A DNA stretch of 64,000 bases. Origin: Actinomadura barringtoniae. Its GTDB lineage: Bacteria > Actinomycetota > Actinomycetes > Streptosporangiales > Streptosporangiaceae. Below, piece by piece: positions 24,897 through 33,245 of the stretch. The DNA lies in contig NZ_JAGEOJ010000036.1 of NCBI RefSeq assembly GCF_017573505.1, positions 1-64,000 on the forward strand, in the 5' to 3' direction. The notes beneath the pieces were generated by a model. The model was not told the origin of the DNA and made no database searches. It saw only the letters and a program-made list of their open reading frames with translations. A program made the translations under genes and the position numbers. How positions within the stretch are numbered: position 1 is the first letter of the stretch; each line of letters opens with the position of its first letter.

Positions 24897-24918
24897 GCGA
24901 GGTGGGATGAGCGAGGTG
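24881..24918. repeat. Three 14-bp-period repeats across kinase stop codon
   Basis: GAGCGAGGTG begins at 24881, 24895 and 24909. The first copy encodes the kinase C-terminus SEV and the later copies follow the stop codon. Confidence 0.8.
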
Positions 24919-24930
24919 ATGTGACGCGGA

Positions 24931-26961
24931 TCAGTCGGTGGCGGGCGGGCCCTGGGTGATCGGGACCTCCAGCAGGTGGCCGGGGATCGCGAAGCCGTCC
25001 ACCAGCGTGCGGGCGTGCGGCCTGAGCTGCTTGCACAGTTCGTTGACCGTCTCGAGCAGCGCCTTGGCGGTGGCCGGGCTGAGCCGCCCGTGCTCCAGGA
25101 ACCAGGCGCGGTCGGCCTCGATCGTCGACAGCACGTACAGGTCGCAGACCTTGGCGAGCAGCGGCGCGGCCGGTCCGTCGCAGCGGTCGAGCGCGGCGAC
25201 GAACGCCTCCAGCACGATCCGGTCGACGTGTGCGCGCCCGGCGCGCAGCACGTGATCCTGGGCGTCGTTGAAGACCTCGAACGGGTCGGCGTCGTCCGCG
25301 GCCGCGCGCCGCAGCCGCCGCGCCAGCCCCTCCAGGACGTGCTTCTCCCGGTCCTCGAACGCGCGCAGCTGCCAGGCCCGGTCCAGCAGGTCGTCCTCGT
25401 CCGGCTCGCCGCGCGCGGTCAGCAGGCGGGCGATGGTGGAACGCGCCGCCGTGCGTTCTATCAAGGCCTCGGCGAACTGCTCGGCCACGAAACGGGCCAG
25501 GCCGATCGTGCCGAGATCCTCCACGTCGTGCTGGAAGCGGGTGAGCAGGCCCTTGGCGACCAGCTGCAGCAGGACCGTGTTGTCGCCCTCGAACGTGGTG
25601 AAGACGTCGGTGTCGGCCTTGAGCTGCACCAGCCTGTTCTCCGCCAGGTAACCGGCGCCGCCGCAGGCCTCCCGGCAGTCCTGGATCGTCTGGGTGGCAT
25701 GCCAGGTCGCGATCGCCTTGAGGCCGGCGGCGCGCGACTCCAGCTCGCGCTGCCGCCACTCCTCGGCCTTGCCGTCGTCGTCTCCGGCGCCCTCTCCGGC
25801 GCCGTCAGGTTGGAGGGTGGCGGTCTGGATCTCGTGGAGCGCCGCGACCAGCTCCTCCTGCGCGAAGTGCAGGGCGTAGGTCGTCGCCAGCGCGGGCAGC
25901 AGGCGCCGCTGCTGGGACAGGTAGTCCAGAACCTTGACCTCGGTGCCGGTGCCGGGCCGCTCGAACTGGCGGCGGGCCTCTCCGTACCGTACGGCCAGGG
26001 CCAGCGCGGTCTTGGCCGCCGAGCCCGAGCCGCCCGCCACGCTGATCCGGCCGCGGATCAGCGTCCCGAGCATGGTGAAGAAGCGGCGGGACGGGTTCTC
26101 GATCGGGCTGGTGTAGGTGCCGTCGGGCTCCACGTCGCCGAACCGGTTGAGCAGCGCCTCGCGCGGGACGCGGACGTGGTCGAAGGAGAGGCGCCCGTTG
26201 TCGACGCCGTTCAGCCCGCCCTTGCGCCCGCAGTCCTCGATCCGTACGCCCGGCAGCGCCCGGCCCCGCTCGTCGCGGATCGGCACCATCAGGGCGTGCA
26301 CCCCGTGCGACTCCCCGGACTCGGTGTCGGTGATCAGCTGGGCGAAGACGACCGCCATCCGGCCGTCGCGCGCCGCGTTGCCGATGTAATCCTTGCGCGC
26401 TTTATCCACAGGGGTGTGGATAATGAATTCCTCCGCGCCGGGATCGTAGGTCGCCGTGGTCTGCAGGCTCGCGACGTCGGACCCGTGGCCCGTCTCGGTC
26501 ATCGCGAAGCAGCCGGGCAGCTCCAGCTCCATGATTGCCCGGATATGGCGACTGTGGTGGCGTTCGGTGCCGAGCGCCTGCACGGCCCCGCCGAACAGCC
26601 CCCACTGCACACCCGCCTTCACCAGCAGCGACAGGTCGCCGAACCCGAGCATCTCGAACGAGACGACCGAGCCGCCGATGTCGCCCTCGCCGCCGTATTC
26701 CTTGGCGAACCCGAGCCGTGGATAACCCTGCTCGGCGAGCCGCCGCAGCCCGTCCATCACGCGGGCGCGCTCCTGCTCGGTGTCGCCGCTCTCGCCCGCC
26801 GGCGGCCGCAGCTCGCGCATGCGCTCGCGGGCCTCCTGGCGGATGGGCTCCCACCGGCCGTCCAGCACGGGCCGCAGCCACTCCGGTTCGAACGTGCCGC
26901 TCAAGGCTGAGATCTCCACCCTGGCCTCATGCCCGCCGCGCCGCCGTTTCAACGAGATCAT
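24931..26961 (-). CDS. Acyl-CoA dehydrogenase/oxidase family protein
   Basis: The protein is 676 aa, the length of peroxisomal-type acyl-CoA oxidases rather than short dehydrogenases. FAD/substrate motifs are CFAMTETGHGSDVASLQTTA and RMAVVFAQLI, the likely base is the Glu in TTFEGDN, and CREACGGAGYLAENRL is the usual FAD-side motif. A C-terminal ACOX-like helical domain follows. It should catalyse the first step of fatty acyl-CoA beta-oxidation. The ATG lacks a good ribosome site; a GTG 15 codons later (VEISALSG) is an alternative. Two perfect DnaA boxes lie within the coding sequence. Confidence 0.93.
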   Translation of the reverse strand: MISLKRRRGGHEARVEISALSGTFEPEWLRPVLDGRWEPIRQEARERMRELRPPAGESGDTEQERARVMDGLRRLAEQGYPRLGFAKEYGGEGDIGGSVVSFEMLGFGDLSLLVKAGVQWGLFGGAVQALGTERHHSRHIRAIMELELPGCFAMTETGHGSDVASLQTTATYDPGAEEFIIHTPVDKARKDYIGNAARDGRMAVVFAQLITDTESGESHGVHALMVPIRDERGRALPGVRIEDCGRKGGLNGVDNGRLSFDHVRVPREALLNRFGDVEPDGTYTSPIENPSRRFFTMLGTLIRGRISVAGGSGSAAKTALALAVRYGEARRQFERPGTGTEVKVLDYLSQQRRLLPALATTYALHFAQEELVAALHEIQTATLQPDGAGEGAGDDDGKAEEWRQRELESRAAGLKAIATWHATQTIQDCREACGGAGYLAENRLVQLKADTDVFTTFEGDNTVLLQLVAKGLLTRFQHDVEDLGTIGLARFVAEQFAEALIERTAARSTIARLLTARGEPDEDDLLDRAWQLRAFEDREKHVLEGLARRLRRAAADDADPFEVFNDAQDHVLRAGRAHVDRIVLEAFVAALDRCDGPAAPLLAKVCDLYVLSTIEADRAWFLEHGRLSPATAKALLETVNELCKQLRPHARTLVDGFAIPGHLLEVPITQGPPATD
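26402..26423. promoter_or_regulatory. Pair of inverted perfect DnaA boxes inside a gene
   Basis: TTATCCACA (26402-26410) and TGTGGATAA (26415-26423) are both exact consensus DnaA boxes, in opposite orientation, 4 bp apart. They lie within the acyl-CoA dehydrogenase gene, where they encode IIHTPVDK. A one-mismatch box CGTGGATAA lies at 26717-26725. Confidence 0.65.
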
Positions 26962-26974
26962 GAGGTGAGGGCGG

Positions 26975-27475
26975 TCACTTGATCGTCAGGCGCGCCAGCA
27001 TGCTGACCTCGGAACCCTTCCCTTCGGAGAAGGCGCCCGGCGTCAGCGGGATGATCCGTACGGGCCGGCCCTGGTTGCGGCCGCTCGTGGTCTCGCCCTC
27101 GAAGCTGAACCCGCCGCCGATCCCCACGCCCGACACCTGCTGGACGCTGGGCTCGGTGGCCCCGGACTTCAGGTGCCAGGCGTAGGTGAGCGTCCCGGTG
27201 AGCTGGGACGTCAGCCTGCCGACCGGCCCCTTCAGCGTGCCGGTGACCTCGGCGGAGCTGACGTCGGGGTCCGTGCACAGCAGCGCCTGGGCCTTGAGCG
27301 TGACGGCCGTGTCGTGCGGCGCCTCGGTGACGGCGTGCTCGAACGAGAGCGACCCCGACAACGTGCAGCGCACGGGCATCCCCTCCACCGCTGACGCCGA
27401 TGCCGGGCCGGCCTGAACCGCTGCGGCGAGTCCGCATGCGAGTGCGGCCATCCATGAGAACCGTCTTGATCGCAT
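26975..27475 (-). CDS. Secreted protein of unknown function
   Basis: The protein is 166 aa. A signal peptide is clear (MRSRRFSWMAALACGLAAAV then QAGPASASA). The mature part is beta-rich with two Cys (PVRCTLSG and ALLCTDPD) and repeated Thr-rich strands (SAEVTGTLKGPVGRLTSQLTGTLTY). No domain is recognised. It is 13 bp upstream of the acyl-CoA dehydrogenase start on the same strand. Confidence 0.8.
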   Translation of the reverse strand: MRSRRFSWMAALACGLAAAVQAGPASASAVEGMPVRCTLSGSLSFEHAVTEAPHDTAVTLKAQALLCTDPDVSSAEVTGTLKGPVGRLTSQLTGTLTYAWHLKSGATEPSVQQVSGVGIGGGFSFEGETTSGRNQGRPVRIIPLTPGAFSEGKGSEVSMLARLTIK

Positions 27476-27544
27476 GAGGACATTGTTTCCGGCACTCGGT
27501 CTGGCCAGCGGAAACAGTTCGCCAAAGGCTAGGCGCCTAACTGC

Positions 27545-28504
27545 CTAGGCGCCGATCCGTTTCATCAGCATGGGGAAGGCACGGTGGAGCTCGCGCTGCC
27601 AGTACGGCCAGCTGTGCGTGCCCTTGCCGTAGAAGTCCAGCTTGGCGGGCACGTTCGCCTTGTTCAGCGCCTTGACGAACGACCGGGACTCGGCGAGCGT
27701 CTGCGGCTCCAGCACCAGGTCAGGGGTTCCGAGCTTGTCGAGCGGCCCGAACTTGCCGTTGCCGGAGGAGACGAAGAGCGAGACCCCGTTGAGCCGTGCG
27801 GCCTGGCTGGTCGGGTTGTGGGCCTCCCAGACGTCGCGCTGGTCCTGGGAGTCACCCCACACGTCGTAGGGGTCGCTTCCCAGGCAGGCCAGTGCCGTCG
27901 TCGTCTCCATGAAGAGCGGCCCGCTGGGCACGTGCCCCTTCAGCAGGGAGTCGAGGGTGCCGCTGAAGGACGCCGCCGCCTTGAAGAAGCCCTGATGCCG
28001 TGCGGCATAGGACATCGCGCCGAAGCCGCCCATCGAGTTGCCCGCGATGGCCGCGGCGTCCCCGGCGCGATAACGCGACTTCAGCAGTTCGCGGAGCTCG
28101 CCCATATGGAACGTCTCCCAGTTGGCCCCGCCGCTGCGCCAGTCGCTGTAGTTCCCGCATCGCCCGCCCTCGGGCATGACGACGATGACCTGATACTTGG
28201 CGGCCAGTTGTTCCACGTCCGTGTGGGACGTCCAGCTGCGGTAGTCGTCCCCGCCGCCGTGGAGCAGCCACAGGACGGGCCATCTGCGGGTCGCGTTCTC
28301 GCTCCAGCCGGGCGGAACGAGCAGCCGTACCCCCATCGTCTTCTTCATCGCGGCGGACTGGACCTTCAGATCCAGGGTCCGGCCGTGACGACGTTCGGAC
28401 ACCACGTCCGCGCGCGCCTGAGGGACGGCCGCGACCACCGAAATGGCGATGACCGTCGAAATAAGGACGAGAAAGACATTGAACGCCCGCAGCTGTGCCC
28501 GCAT
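27545..28504 (-). CDS. Secreted antigen-85-like esterase (alpha/beta hydrolase)
   Basis: The protein is 319 aa. An N-terminal signal or anchor (AFNVFLVLISTVIAISVVAAV) leads into an alpha/beta hydrolase of the esterase D/antigen 85 group. The oxyanion region is WLLHGGGDDYRSW, the nucleophile is the Ser of GNSMGGFGA and the catalytic His is in KGTHSWPYW. Relatives hydrolyse or transfer acyl esters, including mycolyl-type and tributyrin substrates. Two Cys may form a disulfide. It is divergent from the DHFR-like gene, with 144 bp between them. Confidence 0.9.
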   Translation of the reverse strand: MRAQLRAFNVFLVLISTVIAISVVAAVPQARADVVSERRHGRTLDLKVQSAAMKKTMGVRLLVPPGWSENATRRWPVLWLLHGGGDDYRSWTSHTDVEQLAAKYQVIVVMPEGGRCGNYSDWRSGGANWETFHMGELRELLKSRYRAGDAAAIAGNSMGGFGAMSYAARHQGFFKAAASFSGTLDSLLKGHVPSGPLFMETTTALACLGSDPYDVWGDSQDQRDVWEAHNPTSQAARLNGVSLFVSSGNGKFGPLDKLGTPDLVLEPQTLAESRSFVKALNKANVPAKLDFYGKGTHSWPYWQRELHRAFPMLMKRIGA

Positions 28505-28648
28505 GTCATGGGCATTCCCGCCCTTGAGCTCTCCGCAACCGAACGTTGACGCAATGTAATGATCACCTGTCGGCGATGAGTTCTGGCGGGTCCGTCGGTC
28601 AGTAGGGGACAGTGACTTCTCACCACGAGATCCTTGAAGGGGCTCATC

Positions 28649-29257
28649 ATGAAGAAGATCGTCGCGGGGTTGTTCATCGCGCTCGACGGCGTCGTGGAGG
28701 CGCCCGACCAGTGGCACTTCCCGTACTACAACGACGAGATGGGCGCCGCTGTCGGCGCCACCCTCGGCCAGGCCGACACGATGCTCTTCGGCCGCGTGAC
28801 CTACGACAGCTTCGCGGGGGCCTGGCCCGAGCGTGAGAAGGCGGGCGCCGAGGACGCCGACTTCGCCAAGAAGCTCGGCGACATGCGCAAGATCGTCGTG
28901 TCGAGGCAGAAGCTCGACTTCACCTGGCGCAACTCCGAGCAGCTCGAGGGCGACTTCGTCGAAGCGGTCCGGGCGCTGAAGAACGAGGGCGACGGCGTCA
29001 TCGGGCTGAGCGGCTCGGTCTCGGTCGTGCGAGCGCTGCTCGCCGCGGGCCTGCTGGACGAGCTGCACCTCCTCCAGCACCCCATCGCCGTGCGCAAGGG
29101 CATGCGGCTGTTCGACGAGGGCGAGGCGATCCCGCTGAAGCTCCTGTCGTCGCAGACGTTCGAGACCGGCGTCCTGAACCTCGTCTACGCCCCCGCCGAG
29201 GCCGGCGAGGGCGGCTACGACGAGGCCAAGACCCACCTCCCGCAGAACGAGGACTAA
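28649..29257 (+). CDS. Dihydrofolate-reductase-fold (RibD C-terminal) protein
   Basis: The protein is 202 aa with the RibD_C/DHFR-like fold: KKIVAGLFIALDGVVEAPDQWHFPYYND at the start, MLFGRVTYDSFAGAWPE, then KIVVSRQ and GDGVIGLSGSVSVVRALLAAGLLDELHLLQHPI. These stand-alone proteins are presumed NADPH-dependent reductases of uncertain substrate. GAAGGGG before the ATG at 28649 decides the start. Confidence 0.92.
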   Translation: MKKIVAGLFIALDGVVEAPDQWHFPYYNDEMGAAVGATLGQADTMLFGRVTYDSFAGAWPEREKAGAEDADFAKKLGDMRKIVVSRQKLDFTWRNSEQLEGDFVEAVRALKNEGDGVIGLSGSVSVVRALLAAGLLDELHLLQHPIAVRKGMRLFDEGEAIPLKLLSSQTFETGVLNLVYAPAEAGEGGYDEAKTHLPQNED

Positions 29258-29268
29258 GGCCGCAGCGC

Positions 29269-30285
29269 TTAAGGCTGCAGGAGGGCCTTGATGGCGCGGC
29301 GCTCGTCCATCGCGCTGTAGGCCTCGGCCACCTCGCTGAGCGGCAGGGTCAGGTCGAAGACGCGGCCCGGGTCGGTCCAGCCGTTCCAGACCCGTTCGAT
29401 CAGATCGGGCAGGAAGCGGCGCACGGGAGCGGCGCCGCCGCGCAGCGCGACGTGCGTCCAGAAGAGCTCGGGGCCCGCGATCTCCACGCCGTGCGGCACC
29501 CCGACGAAGCCGACGTTGCCGCCCGGCCGGGTGGAACGCAGCGCCTGCCGCATCGACTCGCCGGTGCCGACGCATTCCAGGACCGCGTCGGCACCGACGC
29601 CGGCGGTCAGGTCCTTGATCCGTTCGACGCCCTCGTCGCCCCGCTCGGTGACGACGTCGGTCGCGCCGAACTCGCGGGCCAGGCTCTGCCGGGTCTCGTG
29701 GCGGCTCATCGCGATGATGCGTTCGGCGCCCATCTCGCGCGCGGCCAGCACGGCGCTCAGCCCGACCGCGCCGTCGCCGACCACCGCGACCGTCGAACCC
29801 GGCCTGACCTCGGCGGCCACGGCCGCGAACCAGCCCGTTCCCATGACGTCGGAGCACGCCAGCAGGCTCGGCACCAGCTCGTCGGACGGCTCGTCCGGCG
29901 TGGCGACCAGGGTCCCGTCCGCCAGCGGCACGCGGATCAGCTCCGACTGGCACCCCGGGACCGGCTGCTTGCGCTCGCACGAGGTCTGGTAGCCGAAACG
30001 GCAGTGCGGGCAGGTGTTGTCGGAGGCGTAGAACGAGCCGACGACGAACTGCCCGGGCCGGATCGCGGTGACCTCACCGCCGACCGCCTCGACCACGCCG
30101 ACGTACTCATGGCCGAACGGCGTCGGCTTGGGGACGTCGTTGATCCCGCGGTAGCTCCACAGGTCCGACCCGCACACGCACGTCGCCACGGTCCGGATGA
30201 CCGCGTCCGTCGCCTCGACGATCTTCGGCTCGGCGCGCTCCTCGATGCGCACGTCCCCGGGCCCGTGCAGAACGGTTCCTCGCAT
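29269..30285 (-). CDS. Zinc-dependent alcohol dehydrogenase (MDR family)
   Basis: The protein is 338 aa. Catalytic zinc ligands are in TCVCGSDLW and GHEYVG. The structural-zinc loop NTCPHCRFGYQTSC shows three Cys, where four is usual. The nucleotide-binding motif is VVGDGAVGLSAV. It should oxidise an alcohol or polyol, or reduce an aldehyde, with NAD(P). It is divergent from the MmyB-type regulator gene, which may control it. Confidence 0.93.
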   Translation of the reverse strand: MRGTVLHGPGDVRIEERAEPKIVEATDAVIRTVATCVCGSDLWSYRGINDVPKPTPFGHEYVGVVEAVGGEVTAIRPGQFVVGSFYASDNTCPHCRFGYQTSCERKQPVPGCQSELIRVPLADGTLVATPDEPSDELVPSLLACSDVMGTGWFAAVAAEVRPGSTVAVVGDGAVGLSAVLAAREMGAERIIAMSRHETRQSLAREFGATDVVTERGDEGVERIKDLTAGVGADAVLECVGTGESMRQALRSTRPGGNVGFVGVPHGVEIAGPELFWTHVALRGGAAPVRRFLPDLIERVWNGWTDPGRVFDLTLPLSEVAEAYSAMDERRAIKALLQP

Positions 30286-30422
30286 AGTGATCCTTCCTCG
30301 ATGACCAGATCGGCTACTAGATCACCCCTAGGAAACCCCAGGTGGCGCGGCCGTATGAGGGCCTGATGATCCAGGTACCGGCCGTACCCCCCAAGCAGCG
30401 GGCGGGCCACATAGCCTGGGGC

Positions 30423-30431
30423 TGTGGATAA
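30423..30431 (+). promoter_or_regulatory. Perfect DnaA box on a start codon
   Basis: TGTGGATAA overlaps the GTG start of the MmyB-type regulator gene. The sequence TAGCCT at 30412-30417 could be a -10 element for a leaderless transcript beginning at that GTG. Confidence 0.45.
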
Positions 30432-31326
30432 CAGGGACGACGTTCGCGAGTTCCTGGCCTCCCGGCGAGCCAGGATCACGCCGCAGCAGGCGGGTCTGCC
30501 CGCGTACGGCGGCAACCGGCGCGTTCCCGGCCTGCGCCGCGAGGAAGTGGCGATGCTGGCCGGGATGAGCGTGGACTACTACGTGCGGCTCGAACGCGGG
30601 AACCTCGGCGGGGTGTCCGAGAGCGTTCTGGAGGCACTCGCCCGCGCGCTCCAGCTGGACGAGGCCGAACGCGCCCACCTGCACGACCTTGCCCGCGTCG
30701 CCAACACCGGCTCCCGGAGCCGCCGCCGTCCCGTGCGGCAGGTCCGGCCCAGCCTGCAGCAACTGCTGGACGCGATGACCGATGCCCCCGCGTTCATCCG
30801 CAACGGGCGCCTCGACGTCCTCGCCACCAACCAGCTCGGCCACGCGCTCTACTGGCCGATCCTCCAGAGCCCGTACGGGCGAGCGAACACGGCGCGCTTC
30901 CAGTTCCTCGACCCGGACGGGCCCTCGTTCTTCCCCGACTGGGAGGGCGTCGCCGCCTCCACCGTGGCGATGCTGCGCACCGAGGCCGGCCGCGATCCCT
31001 ACAACAAGGATCTGACCGACCTCATCGGCGAGCTCTGCACCCGCAGCGAGGAGTTCCGCGTCCGCTGGGCCGAGCACAACGTCCGCCTCCACCGGACCGG
31101 CATCAAGAGCTTCCACCACCCGGTCGTCGGCGACCTCACCCTCGCCTACGAGGCGATGGAGCTCCAGGCCGACCCCGGCCTCACGCTCTCCGCCTACTCC
31201 GCCGAACCCGGAACGCCGTCGTACGACGGCCTGAAGCTCCTGGCAAGCTGGGCCGCAACTCTCGAAGACGACAGCGAGGGCGCGGCCGCCGAGGGCGAGA
31301 GCTCCGAGGAAGCCCGCGAGTCGTAG
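30424..31326 (+). CDS. XRE-family regulator with MmyB-like ligand-binding domain
   Basis: The protein is 300 aa from a GTG start, probably leaderless. The N-terminal HTH has GLPAYGGNRRVPGLRREEVAMLAGMSVDYYVRLERGN, the hallmark of actinobacterial MmyB-type regulators. The C-terminal PAS-like domain (from about residue 105) may bind a fatty acid or similar ligand. These genes commonly control a neighbouring oxidoreductase, which here is the divergent alcohol dehydrogenase. Its 3' end is part of a 34-bp-period tandem duplication. Confidence 0.93.
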   Translation: MDNRDDVREFLASRRARITPQQAGLPAYGGNRRVPGLRREEVAMLAGMSVDYYVRLERGNLGGVSESVLEALARALQLDEAERAHLHDLARVANTGSRSRRRPVRQVRPSLQQLLDAMTDAPAFIRNGRLDVLATNQLGHALYWPILQSPYGRANTARFQFLDPDGPSFFPDWEGVAASTVAMLRTEAGRDPYNKDLTDLIGELCTRSEEFRVRWAEHNVRLHRTGIKSFHHPVVGDLTLAYEAMELQADPGLTLSAYSAEPGTPSYDGLKLLASWAATLEDDSEGAAAEGESSEEARES

Positions 31327-31370
31327 AAGCACGAGGGGCGTAGAAGCCCGCGAGTCGTAGAAGCATGAGG
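31309..31370. repeat. 28-bp repeat duplicated at 34-bp period across a stop codon
   Basis: Positions 31309-31336 and 31343-31370 match at 27 of 28 bases (C to T change). The first copy contains the last codons and stop of the MmyB-type regulator gene. Confidence 0.85.
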
Positions 31371-31384
31371 GTCGTAGGAGCCTG

Positions 31385-31428
31385 GGGGAGCCCAGCTGCG
31401 GCTCGTTCGCTGCGCAGCGGGGCTCCCC
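31385..31428. terminator. Long nested hairpin between convergent genes
   Basis: Outer arms GGGGAGCCC (31385-31393) and GGGCTCCCC (31420-31428) enclose inner arms GCTGCG (31395-31400) and CGCAGC (31413-31418). It lies between the convergent regulator and lysozyme genes and probably ends both transcripts. Confidence 0.75.
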
Positions 31429-31441
31429 GGTCATCCACGGC

Positions 31442-32122
31442 TCAGGCCTGGCCGGCCTTGTAGCCGAGCTTGCGGAGTTCGTCCGGGGCTTGCCGCGACA
31501 CGTTGTGGTCGTGGTCGGTGGCCTCGTACTGGTGGATCTCCCACTGCTTCCACGGGGAGGGGGCGGTGACCTTGCCCGGCTCCTTGCCGTAGTGCGCGAC
31601 CCAGAGCGGGTAGTCGCCCAGGCCGGCGCCGTTCTCCTGGGCGAACGACCAGGAGCTGTAGAAGAACGGCTTCACGCCGGTCTTCTGGTAGACGTGCCCG
31701 AGCCAGCTCTTGGCCCAGGTGTTGACCTGCTTCTCGCTACGGCCGTCGGTGGTCTCCAGGTCGAGAACGAGCAGGTCTCCGGGCTGGAGACCGGCCTGGG
31801 TGACCTTGGAGAGGAAGTGGTCGGCCTCCTTGACGGGGTCGTTCTTCGGGTGGCCGTAGTGGTAGGCGCCGCGGACCAGGCCGCTCTCGCGGAGCTTGGT
31901 CCAGTTGTCGGTGAACGTGCGGTCGTCGAAGGTGTAGCCCTCGGTGGCCTTGGCGATGCCGAAGCCGAGCTTGCCGTCGCCCCAGTTCACGCCCCGGTCG
32001 TACGAGGAGACGTCGATGCCGTCGCGCGGGGTCTGCGCGGCCTCGGCGTGGACGGTCTGGGTCATGATCGCGGCCGCTCCGGCGAGCGAGACCGCGAAGA
32101 GCCGGGTCAGGTTCTTCTTCAT
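31442..32122 (-). CDS. GH25-family lysozyme (N-acetylmuramidase), secreted
   Basis: The protein is 226 aa. A signal peptide (MKKNLTRLFAVSLAGAAAIM) precedes a GH25 domain with GIDVSSYDRGVNW, FGIAKATEGYTF, the LVLDLETTDGR acidic segment and a closing WEIHQYEATDHDHNVSR. It should cleave the beta-1,4 bond of peptidoglycan glycan strands. It lies 28 bp after the CHAP gene on the same strand, so both probably fall under the upstream c-di-AMP riboswitch. Confidence 0.95.
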   Translation of the reverse strand: MKKNLTRLFAVSLAGAAAIMTQTVHAEAAQTPRDGIDVSSYDRGVNWGDGKLGFGIAKATEGYTFDDRTFTDNWTKLRESGLVRGAYHYGHPKNDPVKEADHFLSKVTQAGLQPGDLLVLDLETTDGRSEKQVNTWAKSWLGHVYQKTGVKPFFYSSWSFAQENGAGLGDYPLWVAHYGKEPGKVTAPSPWKQWEIHQYEATDHDHNVSRQAPDELRKLGYKAGQA

Positions 32123-32150
32123 CGGGGGTTCCTTTCTGCGGTCTGGCCGG

Positions 32151-32879
32151 TCAGGCGGTCGTGGCGGAGCGGTGGTGGCGGCCCTTGCGGGCGGTCGCGC
32201 GCCTGGCGTTCGGCAGAACGGTGCGGCGGGCGACGATCAGGACGGCGATGGCGGCGAGGATGATCGCCGTGAACGCGCCCCAGAGCTCCACCGAGGGGGC
32301 GTCCTGCGGTGCGGAGGCCTGCTGTGCGAGGACGGTGGCCGTACCGCCGCCGCTGCCGCCCGCCGAGGGGAGCGCCGCCTTCTGCTGCGGCGCTGGGGCC
32401 TGGGGCTGGGCCGGGGCGACCTTGACCTTCTCGGGGTAGCCGTAGCCGACGACGTTGCCCTGGTCGCGGTCCTTGCGCTTGGCGAACTGGCCGTCGACGT
32501 TGCCCTCGATCGTGTGGATCGTACTGCCCTCGACCGAGGTGACGATCCCGACGTGGTCGACGCCGTCGATCCCCTTGCCGCCGGACCAGTCGTAGAAGAC
32601 GAACGCGCCCGGCTCGGGCTTGGTCCCCCAGGCGTCCTGCTTCTTGAACCAGGCCGCGTGGGACGGGGTGTAGGCGAACTGCCCGGTCTGCGCGGTGACG
32701 CCGGCCTGCTGGGCGCCCCAGGCGAGGAACGTGTCGCACCAGGCGGCGTGCCCGAAGTCGTAGGAGTCGTCGACGTTCTTGGTGTACCAGTCGCCGAACT
32801 TGCTGTAGCCGTCGGACTTTTCGGTGTACCCGAGTTCCGACTCGAGTGCCTTGATCAGGTTTTGAATGCCCGTATTCAA
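32151..32879 (-). CDS. CHAP-domain wall hydrolase with C-terminal membrane anchor
   Basis: The protein is about 242 aa from a proposed TTG at 32879 (reading MNTGIQNLIKALESELGY). A longer frame to 33116 exists but would translate the riboswitch, so it was rejected. The CHAP amidase/peptidase domain has AAWCDTFLAWGAQQAGV (catalytic Cys), DHVGIVTSVEG (His) and TIEGNVDG (Asn). A Pro/Gln-rich linker and one membrane helix (AFTAIILAAIAVLIVA) with a basic tail follow. No N-terminal signal is visible. AAGGAGAGG lies about 10 nt upstream. Confidence 0.83.
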   Translation of the reverse strand: MNTGIQNLIKALESELGYTEKSDGYSKFGDWYTKNVDDSYDFGHAAWCDTFLAWGAQQAGVTAQTGQFAYTPSHAAWFKKQDAWGTKPEPGAFVFYDWSGGKGIDGVDHVGIVTSVEGSTIHTIEGNVDGQFAKRKDRDQGNVVGYGYPEKVKVAPAQPQAPAPQQKAALPSAGGSGGGTATVLAQQASAPQDAPSVELWGAFTAIILAAIAVLIVARRTVLPNARRATARKGRHHRSATTA

Positions 32880-32892
32880 AGGGCCTTCGCCT

Positions 32893-33054
32893 CTCCTTTG
32901 TCCGCCTACCGGGTTAGCTGACGGGTTCGGGCCAAAGGAGACGGCCCTACCGCTGCTGAGCAGCGGATTCACCCCGGGAGATTGGGTCCCCGGCTCTCCT
33001 TGCGGAGACTCGGCGCACGACCGGACTTCGGTCGATGTCGGCGAGGTTAAGCAC
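32893..33054 (-). ncRNA. c-di-AMP riboswitch (ydaO-yuaA motif)
   Basis: Read on the minus strand the leader contains the conserved elements in order: CTTAACC near 33051, AGCCGGGGACCCAA (32995-32982), GGGGTGAATCC (32976-32966) and GGCCCGAACCCGTCAGCTAA with CCCGGTAGG (32932-32905), then AAAGGAGA. These are the hallmarks of the ydaO-yuaA aptamer, which in actinobacteria commonly precedes wall hydrolase genes. Binding of c-di-AMP would normally turn expression of the CHAP-GH25 unit off. Boundaries are approximate. Confidence 0.9.
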
Positions 33055-33245
33055 ATTAAAGGGCGAGTATCAAACTGGTAAAGCAAATAAATTATGCATA
33101 AGAAGTCGCCGTGCACGCGCGCATTAACGGCGGGCCGGGGAATGGCGGGCGGCGGCGCTCATGCGAAGGATGTTGAGGGATCAACCGATCGGATGATGGG
33201 CCGGTGGCGGCCGGCGGCGAGTGTGGATCGTGCAAGGAGGTCCAC

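Noticed and set aside
26402..26423. Replication origin
   Set aside because: Only a pair of DnaA boxes inside a gene, without dnaA/dnaN or a cluster of boxes in non-coding DNA.
24976..26910. 644-codon plus-strand frame opposite the acyl-CoA dehydrogenase
   Set aside because: Antisense reading of a gene with clear FAD and catalytic motifs.
27545..29980. 811-codon version of the esterase gene
   Set aside because: Only the part from 28504 has esterase sequence; the upstream part is antisense to the DHFR-like gene.
32880..33116. N-terminal extension of the CHAP protein
   Set aside because: This stretch is the c-di-AMP riboswitch aptamer; its translation has no protein-like features.
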